A stretch of DNA of 64,000 nucleotides from VRUE01 sp963728835 (GTDB lineage: Bacteria > Actinomycetota > Thermoleophilia > Solirubrobacterales > 70-9): positions 372,001 through 436,000 of the forward strand of contig CAVSKZ010000001.1 in assembly GCA_963728835.1 (NCBI GenBank). The letters are read 5' to 3'. The position numbers were made by a program, and so were the translations under genes. Below, piece by piece: positions 1 through 9,712 of the stretch. Numbering within the stretch: position 1 is the stretch's first letter; every line of letters starts with the position of its first letter. The notes beneath the pieces are model-generated. The model ran no database searches. It saw only the letters and a program-made list of their open reading frames with translations, and was not told the origin of the DNA.

Positions 1-732
1 GCGCTCGAAGTCGGATGGCTCGTAGGTCTCGCGAGTGTCCTCCTCGGCGATCTCGAGTCGCTTGCGCAGCAGCCCCTTCTGGCGGCCGACCGCCTCGTTC
101 TCCATCTCCATGTGGGCGTCGAGGGCGACGAAGCTGCCGTCGCTGAGCTCGGCCAGGGGGTTGATCTCGGCCAGGGTCATGTCGTTGTCGCGGAAGAGGC
201 GGGCCAGGCGGGCGAGGATCGGCGTCGCCCGGTTCAGCTGCGAGCCGGTGACTCCGGTCGCGGCGACGACCTGCTTGGCCTCGAAGTCGGCGATCGGCAG
301 CAGGTTGGAGACGTGGCCGCGGCCGACGTGGTCGGGGTGCTGCTCGGCGACCTCCTCGATGTCGATGCCGCCCATGTCGCTGAACAGCATCAGCGGCTTC
401 TTTGCGGTGCCGTCCCAGACGACGCCGGCGTAGTACTCCTGCTTGACCTCCGCCTTGGGGTCGACGAGGACGCCGCGCGGCATGTGCCCGTTGATCTCCA
501 GCTTCAGGATCGCCTCCGCATGCTCCGCGGCCTCATCGGGCGTGTCGGCGAACTTGACCCCGCCGGCCTTCATCCGCCCGCCGCTCAGCACCTGCGACTT
601 GATCACGACCGGTCCGCCGATCTCCTCGGCGACCTTCCGCGCTTCCTCCGCGCTGGTGCAGAAGCCGTACTTGGTGACGGGAATCCCCGCCATCTCGACG
701 ATCTGCCTTGCCTCGTACTCGAAGAACCTCAT
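1..732 (-). CDS. sucC: ATP-grasp acyl-CoA ligase beta subunit, SucC-like (partial, 3' end off the window)
   Basis: The reverse strand from an ATG at 730-732 stays open for 244 codons to the window edge, so the C-terminal part is missing. The N-terminus (MRFFEYEARQIVEMAGIPV) is the typical start of the ATP-grasp beta subunit of succinate-CoA ligase and related malate-CoA or citryl-CoA ligases. A lysine in VVIKSQVLSGGRMKAGG (about residue 45) fits the ATP-binding position, and AEINPLAEL near residue 200 fits the Mg-binding strand. These enzymes join a dicarboxylate to CoA with ATP or GTP. The start codon overlaps the stop of the upstream pabC-like gene (TGATG), so the two are probably translationally coupled. 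Which dicarboxylate is used cannot be read from this part; malate is worth considering because a malyl-CoA lyase lies 6 kb away. Confidence 0.8.
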   Translation of the reverse strand, partial: MRFFEYEARQIVEMAGIPVTKYGFCTSAEEARKVAEEIGGPVVIKSQVLSGGRMKAGGVKFADTPDEAAEHAEAILKLEINGHMPRGVLVDPKAEVKQEYYAGVVWDGTAKKPLMLFSDMGGIDIEEVAEQHPDHVGRGHVSNLLPIADFEAKQVVAATGVTGSQLNRATPILARLARLFRDNDMTLAEINPLAELSDGSFVALDAHMEMENEAVGRQKGLLRKRLEIAEEDTRETYEPSDFER

Positions 733-1496
733 CAGCGGCGCGGAACCCTATCCAAACCGCCCCGGGTCCAGGCCCTACGCAGGTCGCCCGCCACGCGCGC
801 GGTGAGTTCCCCGTCGGTCTTCAGCTCGTTGCCGTCGAGGCTCCGGACCCTCTCCACCCCTCGCAGCGAGCCTGTCAGGAACATCTCGTTGGCCACGGCT
901 AAATCCTCTCGGCGAAGCTCCGCTTCGCGGGTCTCGAAGCCGGCGTCGGCGGCGATTTCCAGCACGCATGCCCGGGCGATGCCGGGCAGGATGCGACCGT
1001 CGGCCGGGGGCGTAAGCAGGGCGCCGTCGATCACCGCGAAGACGTTCGCGCGCGAGGCCTCGAGCAGGGTGCCGTCCCGGTCGAGGATCACCGGCACCGC
1101 ATCCGCTCCAAGGCGTCCCTGTCGCTCGTCGAGGAAGGTGCGGTCCGCCCACTTGTGGCTGCCCAGCCCGCCCGGAATCACGAGGCTGTGGGCGTCGATC
1201 GCGTGTGGCTCGGCAGGAAGGATCCGTTCGCGCTCGACCCCGGCCGTCTCGATCGTGGTCTCGGTCTCGCCGTTCGCGGCGGGGACGACGGTGATCCGGA
1301 GGCCTCCCCGGGCAAGGTCCTGGGCGCGTTCGCCGATTGCGCGGGCGAGCCCCTGGGGCGGCGGCCGGTCGGGGAACAGGGCCTCGAGGCTGGCCTCGAG
1401 CCGGGCGAGGTGAGCGTCCAGCCGGACCGGCCGGCCCTCGAGGACGAGCAGGGTCTCGAAGACCCCCCGCTGACGATCGGGCCGCTGCGCTGACAC
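732..1496 (-). CDS. pabC: Class IV aminotransferase, probable 4-amino-4-deoxychorismate lyase
   Basis: The protein has 254 residues if it starts at the GTG at 1494-1496, which gives the usual family N-terminus (RGVFETLLVLEGRPVRLDAH). The frame is open upstream to 1571, but that extension overlaps the divergent pabAB gene and looks non-coding. Fold type IV PLP features are visible: the G-VFETL opening, a candidate PLP lysine in GGLGSHKWADR near residue 115, and a C-terminal EMFLTGSLRG segment that shapes the active site in this family. Its divergent neighbour is a fused aminodeoxychorismate synthase, so the likely job is release of p-aminobenzoate and pyruvate from aminodeoxychorismate for folate synthesis. 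A branched-chain or D-amino-acid aminotransferase is the alternative. It overlaps the downstream sucC-like start by one base. Confidence 0.8.
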   Translation of the reverse strand: MSAQRPDRQRGVFETLLVLEGRPVRLDAHLARLEASLEALFPDRPPPQGLARAIGERAQDLARGGLRITVVPAANGETETTIETAGVERERILPAEPHAIDAHSLVIPGGLGSHKWADRTFLDERQGRLGADAVPVILDRDGTLLEASRANVFAVIDGALLTPPADGRILPGIARACVLEIAADAGFETREAELRREDLAVANEMFLTGSLRGVERVRSLDGNELKTDGELTARVAGDLRRAWTRGGLDRVPRR

Positions 1497-1544
1497 GGCG
1501 GCATTGTGGCAACCTCGCGGACCCGTCCGTCCGCCAGGCCGCGT

Positions 1545-3626
1545 GTGAAGACCCTGCTGATCGACAACCACGACTCCTTCACCTACAACCTCTTCCAGCT
1601 GCTGGCCGAGGTGAACGGGGAGGAGCCGACCGTCGTCCGCAACGACGAGGCGAGCTGGGAAGAGCTAGCGGAGCTCCACTTCGACAACGTCGTGATCTCG
1701 GCGGGTCCGGGGCGTCCGGACCGGGAGGCGGACTTCGGCGTATGTGCGCAAGTCATCCGAGACTGCGACCGTCCGCTGCTCGGCGTCTGCCTCGGTCACC
1801 AGGGCTTAGGTTGGGTGAACGGCACCGCCGTGGCCGGCGCGCCGGAGCCTATGCACGGCCGCATCAGCACCGTCGTCCATAACGGCTCGCCGCTATTCGC
1901 CGGAATCCCTCGTGCGTTCGAGGCCGTTCGCTACCACTCGCTGTGCCTTACGAGACCGCTCTCGCCCGCACTGGAGCCGATCGCCTGGACCAGCGACGGG
2001 GTGGTGATGGCGCTCGAGCACCGCTCGCGTCCCCAGTGGGGCGTCCAATTTCACCCCGAGGCGGTCTGCACCGAATATGGCCGTCGCTTACTCGAGAACT
2101 TCCGCGATCAGAGCGCGCGGTGGGGGGGTAGGCGACGGGGACATCCTCTCCCGAACGCGTGGGCGGAGCCCGCGCTTGAGTGTTCGGGAGAGGATGTCCC
2201 CGTCGCCCCTTCGCTGCGGCTTGTCGTGGAGAAGGTCGACGCGAAGATCGACCCTGAGCTTGCGTTTATCGAGCTCTATGGGAACAGTGACAGCGCCTTC
2301 TGGCTTGACAGCAGCGGTGGCGGGGAGCGAGGGCGCTTCTCCTTCATCGGCGATGCGAGCGGGCCGCTTGCGGCGACGGTCTCCTATGACCTTGAGCTTG
2401 GGAGGGTGCGGGTCGAGCGCAGGGGTCGCGTCGAGCTTTACCGGGAGTCGATATTCCAGTTCCTGAAGCGCGAAATTCGGCAGCTTGGACAGGTTGACGA
2501 GCAGCTTCCATTCGATTTCGATTGCGGCTTCGTCGGCTATTTCGGCTACGAGCTGAAGGCCGAGTGCGGGGGGGAGGCCGCCCATCGATCGCCCCATCCC
2601 GATGCGGCCTTCGTCTTCGCCGATCGGCTGGTTGCCTTTGACCACGAGGAGGACTGCGCCTACCTGCTTTGCCTCGCAGAGCCTGGGGAAGAGAAGCTGG
2701 TCGAGCATTGGCTCGAGTCCACGCGGCGGCGGTTGGCTTCCCTGCCGGAGGTTGAGGAGCCCGACGCGGCGAGCAATGGCTCGGCTGAATTCGAGCTTGC
2801 CCGCGGGCATGATCGCTATCTCGCCGACATCGAGGAGTGCAAGCGCCTTCTTCGCGAGGGCGAGAGCTACGAGATCTGCCTGACCAACCAGATCCGGGCT
2901 GAGACCGACGCGGACCCGCTGGGGGTCTACCGCCGCCTGCGCCGGCTCAATCCGGCGCCGTACTCCGCCTTTCTCCGCTTCGGCGAGCTTGCCGTGCTCA
3001 GCTCCTCGCCGGAGAGGTTCCTCCGCATCGAGGGCGATCGCCGGGTCGAGGCCAAGCCGATCAAGGGGACGATGCGGCGAGGGGTCACGCCGGACGAAGA
3101 CGCTTTCCTCTCCGCGGAGCTTCGCCTCGACGAGAAGAGCCGGGCCGAGAACCTGATGATCGCCGACCTGCTGCGCAACGATCTGGGCAAGGTCTGCGAG
3201 GTGGGGACCGTCGATGCCCCCCACCTGATGCAGGTCGAGACCTACGAGACCGTCCACCAGCTGGTCTCGACCATCCGCGGCCGCCTGCGCGACGACCTGA
3301 GCGCCGTGGATTGCGTCCAGGCGTGCTTTCCGCCCGGGTCGATGACCGGGGCGCCGAAGGAGCGGACGATGGAGATCATCGACGAGCTCGAGGGAGAGGC
3401 TCGCGGCGTTTACTCGGGGGCGATCGGCTACCTCGGGCTCGGCGGGGGTTGCGACCTCAGCGTCGTGATCAGGACGATCGTCGTCGACGGCGATTCGGCC
3501 GGCATCGGGGCCGGCGGCGCCATCGTGATGCAGTCCGATCCCGACGAGGAGTACCGGGAGATGCTGCTCAAGGCCAGGGCGCCGATGCAGGCGGTCGATC
3601 GGGTGCCCATCCGGATCGGTTCCTAG
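1545..3626 (+). CDS. pabAB: Fused aminodeoxychorismate synthase (PabA glutamine amidotransferase + PabB)
   Basis: Starting at the GTG at 1545 (VKTLLIDNHDSFTYN) the protein has 693 residues; an in-frame GTG at 1506 is possible but adds a non-conserved tail. Residues 1-190 are a class I glutamine amidotransferase with the nucleophile in LLGVCLGHQG (C82) and the His/Glu pair in GVQFHPEA. Residues 225-693 are a chorismate-binding PabB/TrpE domain with KPIKGTMRRG, an ENLMIADLLRNDLG segment and a GAPKERTMEIIDELE C-terminal motif. Together they convert chorismate and glutamine to aminodeoxychorismate. The pairing with pabC argues for folate rather than anthranilate synthesis. A perfect 77-bp inverted repeat (2131-2207) lies in the linker between the domains at about residues 196-221 and is translated in frame. 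Confidence 0.9.
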   Translation: MKTLLIDNHDSFTYNLFQLLAEVNGEEPTVVRNDEASWEELAELHFDNVVISAGPGRPDREADFGVCAQVIRDCDRPLLGVCLGHQGLGWVNGTAVAGAPEPMHGRISTVVHNGSPLFAGIPRAFEAVRYHSLCLTRPLSPALEPIAWTSDGVVMALEHRSRPQWGVQFHPEAVCTEYGRRLLENFRDQSARWGGRRRGHPLPNAWAEPALECSGEDVPVAPSLRLVVEKVDAKIDPELAFIELYGNSDSAFWLDSSGGGERGRFSFIGDASGPLAATVSYDLELGRVRVERRGRVELYRESIFQFLKREIRQLGQVDEQLPFDFDCGFVGYFGYELKAECGGEAAHRSPHPDAAFVFADRLVAFDHEEDCAYLLCLAEPGEEKLVEHWLESTRRRLASLPEVEEPDAASNGSAEFELARGHDRYLADIEECKRLLREGESYEICLTNQIRAETDADPLGVYRRLRRLNPAPYSAFLRFGELAVLSSSPERFLRIEGDRRVEAKPIKGTMRRGVTPDEDAFLSAELRLDEKSRAENLMIADLLRNDLGKVCEVGTVDAPHLMQVETYETVHQLVSTIRGRLRDDLSAVDCVQACFPPGSMTGAPKERTMEIIDELEGEARGVYSGAIGYLGLGGGCDLSVVIRTIVVDGDSAGIGAGGAIVMQSDPDEEYREMLLKARAPMQAVDRVPIRIGS
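2131..2207. repeat. Palindromic element inside pabAB, read in frame
   Basis: The left arm 2131-2156 and right arm 2182-2207 are exact reverse complements over 26 bases, with a 25-base loop. The element begins with GGCGACGGGGAC and ends with GTCCCCGTCGCC, the same terminal sequence as the fbiC element at 55439-55541. It sits exactly where the amidotransferase domain ends and the PabB domain begins, so the added 26 or so residues fall in a linker. A terminator role is unlikely because the frame continues through it into a well conserved domain. Confidence 0.9.
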
Positions 3627-3693
3627 AGTCCAGGGGCATGTCGATGGCCGGCCTGGAATACTTGCGCGCGAGATCGGGCGGGAAGTGGAACAG

Positions 3694-3999
3694 ATGAGGG
3701 CTGTTGGCTGGGCCGGGGCGCTTGTCGTGCTGGCTTCCGCCTCCTTGCTGATCGCGACCGGATGCGGGGAAACCGTGCTCGACTCCGCCAAGCTCGAGGA
3801 CACCGTCGAACAGGACCTCGAGCGCTCCACGGGCCGGAAGGTGGCCTCGGTCGAGTGTCCGTCGAACGTAGAGGTGACCAAAGGCGCCACATTCGAGTGC
3901 ACCGTGAGCTTCGCCGGCGACAAGCGTGAAACGGCGACTCTCAAGATCCTCAACGAGGATGCCGATGTCGCATTGACCGACCTCCAACCCCTCAGTTAG
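3694..3999 (+). CDS. DUF4333-type lipoprotein
   Basis: A 101-residue protein from the ATG at 3694, preceded by a GGGAAG Shine-Dalgarno-like stretch; a GTG at 3685 is an alternative. The N-terminus is a hydrophobic export segment ending in LLIATGC, which fits a weak lipobox with C24 as the lipidated cysteine. The mature part (VEQDLERSTGRKVASVECPSN, then TFECTVSF) matches the DUF4333 pattern of two cysteines in a small beta-rich domain found in many actinobacterial surface lipoproteins. It probably sits on the outer face of the membrane. Its role is unknown. The next gene, another secreted protein, follows after only a dozen bases. Confidence 0.7.
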   Translation: MRAVGWAGALVVLASASLLIATGCGETVLDSAKLEDTVEQDLERSTGRKVASVECPSNVEVTKGATFECTVSFAGDKRETATLKILNEDADVALTDLQPLS

Positions 4000-4011
4000 G
4001 TGCGAGCCCAC

Positions 4012-4560
4012 ATGAGAACACCGAAAAGCCTCTTTGCCACGCTGCTGGTCGTCGCGATCGGCCTCTCCCTTCTTCCCGGCGCCGCCGCGGCCAAGCGCAC
4101 TCCGCGCTGCGGCGACATCTTCCAGTCGCCGGCCTGGGCAACCGACCACCAGCTGCGCACTTCGATCCTCTGCCTGGTCAACCGGGCCCGCGCGAGAAAC
4201 GGGATCCGGCCCCTCGAGTTCAACTTCGCGCTGCGCCGGTCTGCCACGGGCCACTCGCAGAACCTGGTGAGAAGCGGCAGCTTCTCCCACTACGGCCCGA
4301 GCGGCAGCACCCCGACGATCAGGGCGACCCATGCCGGTTACCTGGCGCACGCGTCGAGCTACCGCATCGCGGAGAACATCGCCGCAGGCGATGGTCACCA
4401 GTACGGCTCTCCGGCGGCCATCGTGGCGCTCTGGATGCACAGCCCGCCGCACCGGGCCAACATCCTCGATCGCCGTCTGCGCGACTTCGCCGTCGGCGTG
4501 GCTCGCAGCGGTCGCGACGGCGCCACCTACACGCTCGCCTTCGGCAGCAGGAGCCGCTAG
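4012..4560 (+). CDS. Secreted CAP/SCP-domain protein
   Basis: The protein has 182 residues from the ATG at 4012 (the frame is open from a GTG at 4000). A basic start and hydrophobic core (SLFATLLVVAIGLSLLPGAAAA) form a clear signal peptide. The rest is one CAP domain: LVNRARARNGIRPLEF, then GHSQNLVRSGSFSH with a conserved His, then IAENIAAG and LWMHSPPHRANILD with the second His. Bacterial CAP proteins of this kind are secreted and of mostly unknown function. It follows the DUF4333 lipoprotein closely and is probably cotranscribed with it. A second CAP gene lies at 8958-9566. Confidence 0.85.
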   Translation: MRTPKSLFATLLVVAIGLSLLPGAAAAKRTPRCGDIFQSPAWATDHQLRTSILCLVNRARARNGIRPLEFNFALRRSATGHSQNLVRSGSFSHYGPSGSTPTIRATHAGYLAHASSYRIAENIAAGDGHQYGSPAAIVALWMHSPPHRANILDRRLRDFAVGVARSGRDGATYTLAFGSRSR

Positions 4561-4633
4561 CCCGGCCAAATTCCCGCAGAAAGCGGCCTGCCGTCGCGCC
4601 CCGGTAGCAGGCGCGGTAAGTAGAGTGCCGTAG

Positions 4634-6442
<1,809 letters not shown>

Positions 6443-6523
6443 CCCCAGCTAAGCCCTTCCCAAGCTGGCCACCAAGGCCCGGGCCTGTCCCTGCGACAGG
6501 ACCCGCGGCCAACAGCTGAGGCG
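6443..6523. terminator. Convergent intergenic region with possible bidirectional terminator
   Basis: The 81 bases between the convergent pckG and malyl-CoA lyase genes contain a short stem, CCTGTC with GACAGG around a CCTGC loop (about 6484-6500), flanked by GGGC and CCC runs that extend the pairing imperfectly. There is no T-rich tail on either strand. Convergent placement makes a shared terminator plausible, but the support is weak. Confidence 0.35.
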
Positions 6524-7576
6524 CTAAAGCCCGTACGCCTCGGCCAGCTCCGCGTCCTTGGCGGCCAGCATCTCGGCCAGCTCGACCATGACCTTGCACT
6601 GCTTCCAGGTGGCGTCGTCCTGCATCTTGCCGTCGATCATGTGCACGCCGCGGCCGTCGGGGATCGCCTCCAGCACCTTCTTGGCGAACCTGACCTCCTC
6701 CGGGGGAGGGCTGAAGACCTTCTTGGCGATGCCGATCTGGACCGGGTGAAGGGACCAGGCGCCGACGCAGCCCATCAGGAAGGCGGCGCGGAACTGGGTC
6801 TCGCAGCCCGCGGTGTCCTTGATGTCGCCGAAGGGACCGTAGAAGGGGAGGATCCCGGTCGAGGCACAGGCGTCGACCATGCGGGCGATCGAGTAGTGCC
6901 AGAGGTCCTGCTGGGCGCTGACCCGGTCGTCCTCGGGGTTCTCGGGGTCCGCCGGGTCCTCCATCACGCGGTAGCCGGGGTGGCCGCCGCCGACCCGGGT
7001 CGTCTTCATCCGCCGCGAGGCGGCGAGGTCGGCGGGCCCGAAGCTCATCCCCTGCATGCGCGGGCTCGCTGCCGCGATCTCCTCCAGGTTGACGACGCCC
7101 TGCGCCGTCTCGAGGATCGCGTGGATCAGGATCGGGCGGTCCAGCCCGGCCTTGGCCTCGAGCTGGGCGAGCAGGCGGTCGACGTAGTGGATGTCCCAGG
7201 CGCCCTCGACCTTGGGCACCATCACGACCTCCAGCTGGTCGCCGATCTCGGTCACCAGGGTGGTCAGGTCGTCGAGCACCCAGGGGCTCTCCAGCGAGTT
7301 GACACGGGTCCAGAGCGCGGTCTGGCCGAAGTCGGACTCCTTGGCGGCGCGGACCAGGCCCGCCCGCGCGGCCTCCTTGCGGTCGACCGGGATCGCGTCC
7401 TCGAGGTTGCCGAGCAGGATGTCGGTCTTCTCCGCGATGCCGGCCGCCTTTTCGACCATCTTCTCGTTGGAGAAGTCGAGGAAGTGGATCATCCGCGAGG
7501 GCTTGACCGGGATCTCGCGCAGCGGCTCGGGGGCGCCGATCGCCTGCGGCTGGAAGAAGTCTCTGGGGTTTCTCAC
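6524..7576 (-). CDS. mcl: HpcH/HpaI aldolase family, probable malyl-CoA / beta-methylmalyl-CoA lyase
   Basis: The frame is open to 7711, but the likely start is the GTG at 7574-7576, preceded by GAGGAG at good spacing, giving 350 residues. The TIM-barrel fold of the CitE/HpcH family shows in LLGNLEDAIPVDRK, VMVPKVEG, the Mg-binding ILIHAILETAQGV and MSFGPADLAASRRM, then WSLHPVQIGIAKKVF. This family cleaves malyl-CoA or beta-methylmalyl-CoA to glyoxylate plus acetyl- or propionyl-CoA. No citrate lyase alpha, gamma or accessory genes are nearby, which argues against CitE. Crotonyl-CoA carboxylase/reductase and ethylmalonyl-CoA mutase in the same window argue for the last step of the ethylmalonyl-CoA pathway. 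Confidence 0.8.
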   Translation of the reverse strand: MRNPRDFFQPQAIGAPEPLREIPVKPSRMIHFLDFSNEKMVEKAAGIAEKTDILLGNLEDAIPVDRKEAARAGLVRAAKESDFGQTALWTRVNSLESPWVLDDLTTLVTEIGDQLEVVMVPKVEGAWDIHYVDRLLAQLEAKAGLDRPILIHAILETAQGVVNLEEIAAASPRMQGMSFGPADLAASRRMKTTRVGGGHPGYRVMEDPADPENPEDDRVSAQQDLWHYSIARMVDACASTGILPFYGPFGDIKDTAGCETQFRAAFLMGCVGAWSLHPVQIGIAKKVFSPPPEEVRFAKKVLEAIPDGRGVHMIDGKMQDDATWKQCKVMVELAEMLAAKDAELAEAYGL

Positions 7577-7686
7577 GCTGCTCCTCGCGTCGTTCGTTCG
7601 CTGGACGGGCGGAAATCTAGATGAACGGGGGCGCCGCCGCCGGCCTGGGCAGAGGAGTTTGACCCCGGCCGCCGTACCTTGAACCG

Positions 7687-8049
7687 ATGGCTGGAGCCGT
7701 TGCCGACTCAACGCAGGACTGGCTGCTGCCCGAGCATGCCCGGCCGCCGCTGATCGGCGAGCTGGAGCTCAAGGTCGAGGAGGCGCTGGCGACCGCCCGG
7801 GCGTCGGAGGCGGCCGTGATGACGGTCGGCGCCGCCGCTCTCGACGCCGCCGAGCAGGCGAAGCGGGCGGCCGAGCTCGCCGAGCGGGCGAGCGCCGCGA
7901 TGCTCGGCGCCGCCCCCCGGCGGGGGCCGGAGCCCACCCCCGAGGACGAGCCGCTGCGCGACTTTCACGCCCGCGCCGACTTCGTTGCCTCGAGGCTGCA
8001 GCGGCTGCAGCGCGTGCCGCTGACGGCAGCGGATCAAGCGCGGGTCTAG
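7687..8049 (+). CDS. Small alanine-rich hypothetical protein
   Basis: A 120-residue protein from an ATG at 7687, divergent from the malyl-CoA lyase gene. The central part (residues 25-75) is rich in Ala and Glu and should form one long amphipathic helix (ALATARASEAAVMTVGAAAL and onward). A Pro-Glu-Pro hinge follows, and then a second basic helix. There are no cysteines, no signal peptide and no catalytic motif. The next gene starts directly after its stop codon, so the pair is probably translated together. Function is not recognised. Confidence 0.6.
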   Translation: MAGAVADSTQDWLLPEHARPPLIGELELKVEEALATARASEAAVMTVGAAALDAAEQAKRAAELAERASAAMLGAAPRRGPEPTPEDEPLRDFHARADFVASRLQRLQRVPLTAADQARV

Positions 8050-8262
8050 ATGCGGGCCGCGGGCAAGCTGGACCTCGTGGCCGGGATCGTGCTCGGCGTG
8101 GCGATCGGCCTCGCCCTGGCGTACCTCGTCGTCTTCGTCATCGGCGGCGGCAGCAGCGACAGCGGCGTCTCCACCGACACCACGGCTCCGCGGGGCGGCA
8201 GCACTACGAAGAGCGAGCCCCCCGGTCGAGTCGCTCCCCCACCGCCCGGGCAAAGACGATGA
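8050..8262 (+). CDS. Small single-span membrane protein
   Basis: A 70-residue protein whose ATG follows the previous stop codon without a gap. Residues 8-32 (LDLVAGIVLGVAIGLALAYL) form one membrane helix. The rest is Gly/Ser/Pro-rich and basic, probably disordered. The last 59 bases overlap the 3' end of the convergent sortase gene, so the C-terminus is less certain. No family recognised; it may anchor or accompany the preceding helical protein. Confidence 0.5.
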   Translation: MRAAGKLDLVAGIVLGVAIGLALAYLVVFVIGGGSSDSGVSTDTTAPRGGSTTKSEPPGRVAPPPPGQRR

Positions 8263-8887
8263 GGCGCTGCGCCGCGCTGTAGACCGGGTGGCAGGTACTG
8301 AGGACGAGGCGCTCGTAGCCGACGTACTTGACCACGCCGACGTCGGTGGGCTCGACGACTTCGGTTTTCTGCACCCGGTAGAAGATCTTTCCGTAGGGCA
8401 TTTCGAGCACCATGCGGTCGCCCCGCTCGACCGATTCGGCGTCGCGGAAGGGGGCGCCGTAGGTCGTGCGGTGCCCGGCGATGCCGACGGTGCCGCCCTG
8501 GCCGGGGAACGGCGTTTCGGGGAAGTGCCCAGGCCCCTTCTGCAGGCTGGCCGTATCGGTGCCCTGGACGACGATCACGTTCAGGCCCATGGCCGGGGCG
8601 CGGAGGCGGCCGATCGCCTCTCCGGGCTCGGCCTGCGCACCGAAGCGCTGCGCCAGCGTCGCGATCCGCTGCTTGCGGCTGCGGATCCGCGCCACCGCTC
8701 GCTGGTCGGCGCGGCTGGGGTAGCTCGCTTCGGTCTCGTCGAGCTCGTTCTCCGCGTTGCGCTGCTGCACGGAGGCGTAGATCGAGGTGAGGGGCTCCTC
8801 GTAGGCAAGGGTTATGCCGATGTCGGCCAGCAGCACGATCCCGGCGGTGATCAGGGCTACCGAGAGAATGTGGCGGACGCGGTGCAT
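8204..8887 (-). CDS. srtE: Class E sortase
   Basis: A 227-residue membrane-anchored transpeptidase. Residues 8-28 form the N-terminal membrane helix, followed by a charged linker and the sortase beta-barrel from about residue 90. The catalytic triad is visible as H139 (GIAGHRTTYG), C199 (LSTCHP) and R208 (SAAQRLIVFAR). The short TTYGAPF after the His is typical of actinobacterial class E enzymes, which attach proteins bearing LAxTG-like signals to the cell wall. No substrate gene is adjacent. A small protein with an LPFTG signal lies at 33172-33444 and is a candidate substrate. The 3' end overlaps a small convergent gene. Confidence 0.85.
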   Translation of the reverse strand: MHRVRHILSVALITAGIVLLADIGITLAYEEPLTSIYASVQQRNAENELDETEASYPSRADQRAVARIRSRKQRIATLAQRFGAQAEPGEAIGRLRAPAMGLNVIVVQGTDTASLQKGPGHFPETPFPGQGGTVGIAGHRTTYGAPFRDAESVERGDRMVLEMPYGKIFYRVQKTEVVEPTDVGVVKYVGYERLVLSTCHPVYSAAQRLIVFARAVGERLDRGARSS

Positions 8888-8957
8888 CGACGGAATCTTC
8901 CACCATCCAGGTCACGAGCGCGACGGCTCGCCGGCCGCTGCGAGGATGGCACCACCC

Positions 8958-9566
8958 TCAGCAGTGGCTGCCGAAGTGCTGGGTCCAGACGTGGGCCCCG
9001 CCGTGTCCGCGCAGAGTGCCAACGCGCAGCCCCACGCCGAGGTGCGAGTAGGGCCCGAGGATGTTCGCCCGGTGCTCGGGGGAGTGCATCAGGAGCGTGA
9101 AGATATGGCGCGCCGTCGCCCTCGGGCTGCTGCTCCAGGCAAGGTTCTCGCCCACGCGCCAGCAGCGGGCGCGGAGGTAGCCGACCCTCCCCAGCCAGTA
9201 GTTGAAGTCCCTGCCGCAGGCGTAGTGGTCGAAGTCGTCGCAACGCAGGATGTCTGCGGACTTCGCCTCCGCCGAGCGGTCGAGCCTCTCGGAGACGGAA
9301 AGCAGCGCCAGACCGGCATCGCGGCGGGCGAAGTCGATCAGGCAACGCATCGCCTCCTGCTGTATGGCCTGCGAAGCGTCCGCGTCGTCCTTGCCGGGGC
9401 AGAAGCCGGCCGCCGCGATCGGCTCCTGTTGGGCCGGCCCGTCGCTGGAGGGGCGTGCCGCCTCGGGGACCGGCCGGTTGTGGGACACGCCGACCGCGCT
9501 CGCAGCCGTCGCGGGCGGGACCGCGAGCAGGGCGAGGCCGAGGAGTACGGCGAGCTTTGCGAGCAT
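8958..9566 (-). CDS. Secreted CAP/SCP-like protein with extra cysteines
   Basis: The open frame reaches 9734, but the ATG at 9564-9566 gives a clean signal peptide (MLAKLAVLLGLALLAVPPATA) and a 202-residue protein. The CAP core is recognisable: CLIDFARRDAGLALLSVSE, then RSAEAKSADILRC, VGENLAWSS, LLMHSPEHRANILG with its His, and a final HVWTQHFGSHC. Six cysteines in the mature part suggest disulphides, which sets it apart from the CAP protein at 4012-4560. It is transcribed away from the acyl-CoA dehydrogenase gene. Function unknown. Confidence 0.75.
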   Translation of the reverse strand: MLAKLAVLLGLALLAVPPATAASAVGVSHNRPVPEAARPSSDGPAQQEPIAAAGFCPGKDDADASQAIQQEAMRCLIDFARRDAGLALLSVSERLDRSAEAKSADILRCDDFDHYACGRDFNYWLGRVGYLRARCWRVGENLAWSSSPRATARHIFTLLMHSPEHRANILGPYSHLGVGLRVGTLRGHGGAHVWTQHFGSHC

Positions 9567-9712
9567 GGGTCTTCCTCGCCAGGGAGCCGGCCGGCTGGAC
9601 GCGCCCTGGACGGATGATTGAGGGGAAAGCGGGAGGCGCACCGGCCGGCGGTCGCCGAACGGCCGGATATATCCTTCGATCCCCGCCCCCCGACGCCGAT
9701 CACCTAGGAGCC

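Noticed and set aside
2131..2207. Rho-independent terminator or attenuator in pabAB
   Set aside because: It lies between two domains of one open frame, has no T-run, and the same terminal sequence occurs in the fbiC element.
1545..3626. Anthranilate synthase (TrpE-TrpG fusion)
   Set aside because: The divergent aminodeoxychorismate lyase gene and the PabA-first domain order favour p-aminobenzoate synthesis; no trp genes are near.
2088..3953. A 621-codon minus-strand open frame
   Set aside because: It is antisense to pabAB and the DUF4333 gene and shows no family motif, while the plus strand has complete enzyme signatures.
6524..7576. Citrate lyase beta subunit (CitE)
   Set aside because: No citD, citF, citC or citX genes are near, and the context has ethylmalonyl-CoA pathway enzymes, so a malyl-CoA lyase role is preferred.
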